From NCBI GenBank assembly GCA_904501665.1, contig CAJGBT010000038.1, positions 1-5,798 of the forward strand: DNA of 5,798 nucleotides, read 5' to 3'. This stretch comes from an uncultured Bacilli bacterium (GTDB lineage: Bacteria > Bacillota_I > Bacilli_A > Mycoplasmatales > Mycoplasmoidaceae). Below the pieces are notes generated by a model. The model made no database searches. It was not told the origin of the DNA and worked only from the letters and a program-made list of their open reading frames with translations. Below, piece after piece: positions 1 through 5,798 of the stretch. Made by a program: the position numbers and the translations under genes. Position 1 is the first letter of the stretch. Each line of letters opens with the position of its first letter.

Positions 1-27
1 TACAAAAATAAAATTTTGATCATTTAA

Positions 28-74
28 TAACTAAAAAATAAAAATACTCTTTGCCAACAAACCAAGAGTACTTT
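28..74 (-). terminator. Second hairpin with U-tract downstream of dnaK, probable intrinsic terminator
   Basis: Arms 41-51 and 64-74 form an 11 bp stem (one G-U pair) around a 12-base loop in minus-strand RNA. It is followed at once by a U-rich tail, UAUUUUUUAG (40 down to 31). The plus-strand version has an A-C mismatch and a poorer U-tract. This is the better canonical Rho-independent terminator of the two and would end dnaK transcripts that pass the first hairpin. It could also close a short separate RNA made from 75-137, or serve a convergent gene beyond the left edge, but the pairing favours minus-strand use. Confidence 0.55.
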
Positions 75-108
75 AATGCATCAACAATTTTAATATGATA
101 TATTAATA

Positions 109-148
109 TTAGCGTTGCACTTTATATTTCATTTTAGAAAATCCCTCC
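109..148 (-). other. Shine-Dalgarno sequence and seven-codon mini-ORF (MKYKVQR), function unknown
   Basis: Minus-strand AAAAGGAGGG (GGAGGG at 143-148) is followed after ten bases by ATG at 130-132, six more codons and TAA at 109-111. The Shine-Dalgarno match is better than that of dnaK, yet the reading frame closes after seven residues and no longer ORF follows. The Shine-Dalgarno bases lie in the descending arm of the hairpin at 138-165, paired with UUUCUCC, so they would be masked when the hairpin forms. It could be a regulatory leader peptide, a relic of a lost gene after dnaK, or chance in a terminator stem. I do not claim it is translated. Confidence 0.2.
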
Positions 149-165
149 TTTTATGGAGAAATTTT
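138..165 (-). terminator. Hairpin just after dnaK, likely terminator
   Basis: Arms 138-148 and 155-165 enclose a six-base loop. In minus-strand RNA the stem is 11 bp without a mismatch, including two G-U pairs. In plus-strand RNA those positions would be A-C mismatches, so the structure fits transcription in the dnaK direction. It begins 25 bases beyond the dnaK stop. The descending arm ends in UUUU but no long U-tract follows, so it may be a weak terminator or a 3'-end stabilising structure. The descending arm also contains AAAAGGAGG, a full Shine-Dalgarno sequence, which is unusual for a terminator. Confidence 0.55.
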
Positions 166-190
166 TACAATCATTAAAAATAAATCTTAA

Positions 191-1984
<1,794 letters not shown>

Positions 1985-1986
1985 TT

Positions 1987-1994
1987 ACCTCCAT
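1987..1994 (-). promoter_or_regulatory. Shine-Dalgarno site of dnaK
   Basis: The minus strand reads AATGGAGGT here. GGAGG (1988-1992) lies six bases before the ATG at 1979-1981. It is a good match to the 16S rRNA 3' end and supports this start; no upstream in-frame start is better placed. Confidence 0.9.
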
Positions 1995-2013
1995 TTAAGA
2001 AACATATAGAATT

Positions 2014-2019
2014 ATTATA
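2014..2019 (-). promoter_or_regulatory. -10 box of the dnaK promoter
   Basis: Perfect TATAAT on the minus strand, 32 bases before the dnaK start. Transcription would begin near 2007 and give a leader of about 25 bases. The expected -35 position (about 2037-2042) reads TAAAAA and is not a recognisable TTGACA, which is common in mycoplasmas. The -35 region lies inside the CIRCE-like operator. The box is clear by eye, but AT-rich DNA produces such hexamers by chance, so its placement relative to gene and operator is the main support. Confidence 0.65.
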
Positions 2020-2027
2020 ACTAAAAA

Positions 2028-2054
2028 TTAGCAAAGTTTTTAATTATTTGCTAA
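2028..2054 (-). promoter_or_regulatory. Degenerate CIRCE operator (predicted HrcA site) upstream of dnaK
   Basis: On the plus strand this reads TTAGCAAAG (2028-2036), nine bases (2037-2045), then ATTTGCTAA (2046-2054). Eight of nine arm positions are symmetric. The canonical CIRCE element is TTAGCACTC-N9-GAGTGCTAA, so geometry and the outer six bases (TTAGCA/TGCTAA) match exactly, while the inner CTC/GAG has become AAG/ATT. CIRCE is bound by the repressor HrcA, which represses chaperone genes until heat stress. The site sits 46 bases before the start codon and covers the spacer and -35 region of the predicted promoter, a position suited to blocking RNA polymerase. Seeing the element directly before dnaK makes chance unlikely. 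HrcA itself is not in the window, so binding is inferred. Confidence 0.78.
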
Positions 2055-2180
2055 ATTTGATAAATTTTATTAACATTACTTATTTATAAGTAAAAATATT
2101 ATTGTAAACCTTTATGATTAAATAATTGTTTTAATGGATTAAATACAAGTTTTAATTTAAATTGGATATTTTTATGGATT
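2055..2180. other. Intergenic stretch between the surface-protein gene and the dnaK operator
   Basis: Very AT-rich. It contains imperfect direct repeats (TTTAAATTGGAT at 2156-2167 and TTTAAATTGAT at 2180-2190; GTTTTAAT twice near 2128-2135 and 2149-2156) and short AT palindromes such as 2131-2142. I found no GC-containing stem followed by a U-tract that would act as an intrinsic terminator for the surface-protein gene, and no ORF. Confidence 0.6.
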
Positions 2181-5100
2181 TTAAATTGATCCTTGTTTAC
2201 GTCTAACTATAAGTGTAATAAGTGCTATTAATAATAATAGAAATAAAGTGCCACCAATTGCGATTGTTAAATAGAATAATCAATTGTCCCTTTGCTTATT
2301 AATAATATCAAAACCTGATATTTTTACTGTTAGATTTTCCTTATTATTGACATCTAATATGATTGAATCATCAGTACAATTACTTAATTGAGATATACTA
2401 TTCTCATTTTTAAGTTGCTTATTTGATTTTAGTTTTCATCATGAATTAAATTGGATTTGATACGAAACTGTTCCTTTAGGCAAATTAACTTTTTTATTAT
2501 TTAAATCAATATTGATACTTTGTGCTATTAGTTGTTGAGTTTCAATTCCATTAGTACCAAGTTGAATATAGTTTTTTTGATTATTAAGAATATATTGAAT
2601 AATTTCATTAGATGTTGGTGCATATGCTTCAGCTGAATTAGTTAATTTACTAATATTATTAATATCTAGGGGTTGTATTAGCTTAGTTTCAGAAGCAGAG
2701 GCCATTCTTAATTGAATTGTTGCTGGCTCACCATTTGCTGCTTTTAAAACAGATGGTTCTTCATTAATTGTGCCATCTTTTTCAAAAGTATTAATTACCT
2801 TTAATTGAAATTCCATATATCCTTGTTCATCATTAATTCTAATTTTTCCGTTTGCATCATAAATCGATTTTCCATCTATTCCTAAAATATCAACAACTTT
2901 AGTCTTTTTTGTATTATCTTTTGAGATAAATTGAGTACTACCTAAAAGATTACTAATGTATGAAACACCACCAGGCCTATCTTTATTTAATTCTTCAATT
3001 AAGCTGTTACTTGTTTTTAGATATGTAGAAGGAATCGAATTGATTTCAGTAGCCACAATTTTTGGGTTAATATCATATGCACTAGTAACAACATGTTTAT
3101 CAAAACCTGTAAATTTTATTTTAAATGGTTGGGAAAGTTCTTCCTTTTGGTATTTATCATTAATATAGTTTTGTAGTTTAACGGTAGCAACTATTTCTCC
3201 CTTAGTTCCATCCCTAGTATCAATCCTTTCTACTTTAATATTTGTTAAAGGACTGAAACTACTATCAAGAGCAGGATTCTGTATATAATCAGTTTTAATT
3301 TCATTAGCATATGTCTCTAATGCTAATTCATTCACTTCACCTGTATATTTATTTCTAGCTTCTGTTGAAGATAGGTCTCATGTAAAAGCTTTTATTGTTG
3401 TTTTTTCAATTGGTTTAAAATTATTTAAAGTAATTGTTGCTTCTTTTCAATCATTATCATTATTGGCAATGGTTATTGCTCCGGTTTTTTCATCGTTTTT
3501 AAAGTAATTTTTATATTGAAAAGTCAATACCCGTGCTTGTGGATTTTTTGCATTATATTCTGACAAATAAACATCTTTTATATCTGAATAAGGATCAAAA
3601 TTTGCTGGTAAATTTGATTTTTGATCTTTGAAAATATCATTTAAGAACTTTTTCTTTGGATCATAAAATAAGCTTTCAATATCTGTATTAGAAATATTAC
3701 TCGCTAATGTATCACTTAGTGAAGGATAGTTGGAGATGTTTAGTTCTTTAACTGGTTCAGTTGGATTTTTAATTTTAGTTAATCCAGTGATTGTAACTAT
3801 GAATGGATCTGTTGGTTTAGTACTTTCATTTCCATTTTCATCGATATATTTTGATAAACTAACAGGGATGGAAACAGTTCCATTATTATAGTTAAGATTT
3901 CATTCACTTTTTTCAGGTACTTGAATGTCTTGTATTTTAAATGAATCAGGTAAATTAGTAAATGTTGGACTTATCAATTTTGACCCATATCGATTGTTAA
4001 ATAAAGCTTCTCTAACAATTGTTGGTGTTAATGTTTCAATATTATCAACACCAAAAATTGATTCAGTAGTTACATCAATAACATTTCTAATCCTAGTTGG
4101 TCCTGAACGTTTAAAACCTTCTAATACTACATGTGCTGTTAAATAATCATTTGGACTATTATGATAATAACCATCATCACCAAAATAATCATTAACTGAT
4201 AAATCAAAAGTTAAAATACCTAGTAAGTTATAATCTTCAATTTTACTAACTTTAATATTGACATAATCTAATGAATATGATGGATTTTTAAAGAAAATAT
4301 TTTGATTATCAAAAATGAAACTTTTTAGAATATTTTCATTTGCTTTTCAGTCGCTAGCTAATGTATTAGATAATTTATCTTGTAAAAAGATAGAAGACAC
4401 AATTGCTGTTGGTGCTATTTTTTGAAAACCAACAATTGTAAATGTTGTTGTTAGTGGGGCAATATTCTCAATAAGTTCACCATTACTAGAATAATAAGAT
4501 AATAAATTAACATTGAAAGAAATTTTACCATTCTTAAAATCATATAAGAAATCATATGTTGAAAACCTTAATACTTCATTAAATAAATTTTGATCATATT
4601 CACCATCAAATAATTTAGACAATTTAGGTGTAGGGTGTTGGAAAATTGAATTGAAATTATTCTTAATATTGTCAAACAAAATATAAGAAATAAAGTTGTA
4701 GTAATTGCTGTTATTTTTTAATTCATTTAAATTTAAATCATCATAGTTGGTGTTAGGAGCATAATTAGCATTGGCATCTTGATTCAAAATATTAGCTATT
4801 TCTTGACCAATGCTTGTTCCTGTTAGATTAATAGTTTTTCCATTAAATATAGTTGGTTGAATTGGTTTAAATCCTTTAATTAAAATTTGGTAATCTTGTG
4901 ATCAAATACCATCATATACTAAACCATCCTCATTAGTAAAAGACTTGATACTAATTGTTGCATTAATGGTTCCTTCTACATCATTAGCTATTAATCCTTT
5001 GATCTGCAAATTACTATTATTTTCACCTTTATCCCAACCAGAACTAGCAATTTTGTTAGCAATTTCATCAGCAAATGCTGAGGTATTGCTAGTATTTAAA

Positions 5101-5798
5101 GCAATATCAGAAGCAATTTTATCATTTCAATTTTCTAATTCAATAATTTTTGGAACATTTGTTGCGTTTTCAACAGGTTTAAATCCTGTTAAAATTGTAG
5201 TAAATGTTTTTGGTGGCTCATTATCTTTTGCTACATCAATAAGTTTAGAACTGTTATCAAAATATTTATTCAAAGTAATTTGTAAAACTAATTCTTTATT
5301 TTTTGGAGTTCCAATTACCTTTACCCCATTATCAGCAGTGCTTGAATTTATAATAATATCATTTTGTGTAATGTTAAAAGCGTCTTCTAAGAAACCATGA
5401 GGTAAACTCTTAAAGGCAAAATTTTCTTGGTTAATATTATTAATATTTAAAATAGTTTTTTGTAATTGGTTTCGAGCATTGTCTACCTCTTTTGCAAAAT
5501 CATAAGAAGTTTTGGTTTTGCTTGCGATTTCTGGGTAATTACTAATATCAATTTTAGGTAATATTGTAGTTGGACTAGCACTATCCTTAACAATTAAATT
5601 AACAGTATATCAATCACTAGGAGTATTGTCAGTATTAACTATATTGCCATTTATATCATTATAATTTTTTTTCATTCTAACTTTGATTGTTAGTTGTCTT
5701 AAAGAGTTGTTAAAAGTACGGTTATTATAATCTAATTCAAGGTCATTTGCAGTAAATTCATTTTTTGGTTTATTAATAACTAAATGTTCAAAAATAAA
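2181..5798 (-). CDS. Large multi-domain surface protein with C-terminal membrane anchor (3' part, 1205 aa visible; start outside window)
   Basis: The frame is open from the right edge to TAA at 2181-2183. Ten UGA and one UGG codons encode Trp, so the standard code breaks it into fragments. Residue numbers count from the window edge. About ten divergent tandem domains are visible. Most end in a beta-strand-like stretch closing with Gly-Phe: GF(K/Q/D) at 205, 309, 457, 561, 898 and 1162, with variants GL at 672 and NF at 793. Units commonly carry a central Y(F/I)-x-D/N-x-G turn and a Pro-rich linker (KPIQPT, KIAPT). This resembles the repeated lipoprotein-associated domain (Lipoprotein_17 type) of mycoplasma and Ureaplasma surface proteins; I judged this by eye. 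Residues 1173-1198 (WLFYLTIAIGG...LITLIV) form one transmembrane helix followed by RRKQGSI, which places the repeats outside the cell. The only Cys seen is 1141, so disulfides are not a feature. A signal peptide or lipobox would lie off the window. Likely roles are adhesion or immune interaction, not shown by sequence. Confidence 0.9.
2205..2282 (-). other. C-terminal transmembrane anchor segment of the surface protein
   Basis: Twenty-six consecutive residues from Trp (UGA, 2280-2282) to Val (2205-2207) are hydrophobic, with a central GG and a run of Leu/Ile. They are preceded by the polar stretch INKQRDN and followed by RRKQGSI and the stop. The positive-inside rule puts RRK in the cytoplasm and the repeats outside. 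No LPxTG-like sorting motif precedes the helix, in line with mollicutes lacking a cell wall. Confidence 0.88.
2310..5798 (-). repeat. Array of about ten divergent tandem domain repeats in the surface protein
   Basis: Judged from the translated protein, the repeat marker (Gly-Phe or its equivalent) recurs at about 5583-5588 (KD, degenerate), 5181-5186, 4869-4874, 4425-4430, 4113-4118, 3780-3785, 3417-3422, 3102-3107, a degenerate unit near 2700 (QLRMAS), and 2310-2315. Spacings between clear markers are 312, 444, 312, 333, 363 and 315 bases, then 792 bases for two units. The DNA copies are not near-identical, so this is an old protein-level duplication and not a recent DNA tandem repeat. Unit boundaries are approximate and the leftmost and rightmost units are the least certain. 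Confidence 0.7.

Larger units (their letters stand above)
1..190. other. Non-coding region downstream of dnaK
   Basis: Apart from the two hairpins and the mini-ORF, this stretch is very AT-rich with no supportable gene. A small AT palindrome (91-105, TAATAT-GAT-ATATTA) lies between the hairpins and has no clear meaning. At the left edge a minus-strand ATG at 21-23 opens a frame that leaves the window after seven codons, without a Shine-Dalgarno site. A plus-strand frame closes with TAA at 25-27. Either could belong to a neighbouring gene; neither can be supported. Confidence 0.6.

Noticed and set aside
1..23. Possible start of a next minus-strand gene (MIKILFL...) at the left edge
   Set aside because: Only seven codons are visible, there is no Shine-Dalgarno site, and it follows directly on a terminator U-tract. 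An opposing plus-strand frame ending at 27 is equally possible.
91..111. AT palindromes between the two hairpins
   Set aside because: Stems of only A-T pairs in such AT-rich DNA are expected by chance and would be unstable.
2956..3168. A 70-codon plus-strand reading frame
   Set aside because: It is antisense to the surface-protein gene and explained by that gene's codon use.
3925..4146. A 73-codon plus-strand reading frame
   Set aside because: It is antisense to the surface-protein gene, with no start signal or family resemblance.
3336..4346. Apparent interruptions in the surface-protein gene
   Set aside because: I translated the stretch codon by codon. Every stop is UGA and none is UAA or UAG, so the frame is intact under code 4.
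4945..5400. A 151-codon plus-strand reading frame
   Set aside because: It lies wholly antisense to the long surface-protein frame, has no Shine-Dalgarno site, and its Leu/Ser/Ile-rich translation is the usual mirror of an Asn/Asp/Lys-rich AT-rich gene.

Overview
The window is AT-rich DNA from a mollicute (a mycoplasma in the broad sense) that reads UGA as tryptophan (genetic code 4). Both genes run unbroken on the minus strand only under that code. I count 13 in-frame UGA codons and a single UGG, and the DnaK UGAs fall where conserved residues are expected, for example in the GGDDWDN stretch. The DnaK sequence is of the low-GC Gram-positive/mollicute type. I cannot fix the genus from the window; relatives of Mycoplasma, Malacoplasma or Ureaplasma are all possible.

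Layout from left to right, with transcription running right to left. Positions 1-190 are non-coding and hold two hairpins that pair completely only in minus-strand RNA, so they are likely tandem terminators for dnaK. The hairpin nearer dnaK contains a perfect Shine-Dalgarno sequence followed by a seven-codon mini-ORF, which is odd. Positions 191-1981 encode complete DnaK (596 aa). Positions 1982-2180 are the dnaK control region: a strong Shine-Dalgarno site, a TATAAT -10 box, and a degenerate CIRCE-like operator with exact 9-9-9 geometry, which implies repression by HrcA. From 2181 to the right edge and beyond, one very long minus-strand gene encodes the last 1205 residues of a large surface protein. 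It is built of about ten divergent tandem domains of roughly 100-150 residues, most ending in a Gly-Phe motif, then one C-terminal transmembrane helix and a short basic tail. Its start lies outside the window.

The two genes share orientation but look functionally unrelated: a cytoplasmic chaperone under its own heat-shock control, and an exported, membrane-anchored, probably adhesin-like or antigenically variable protein. I see no convincing terminator between them, so read-through from the surface-protein gene into dnaK is possible. grpE, dnaJ and hrcA do not appear in the window. No tRNA, rRNA, CRISPR array, insertion sequence or phage gene was recognised.
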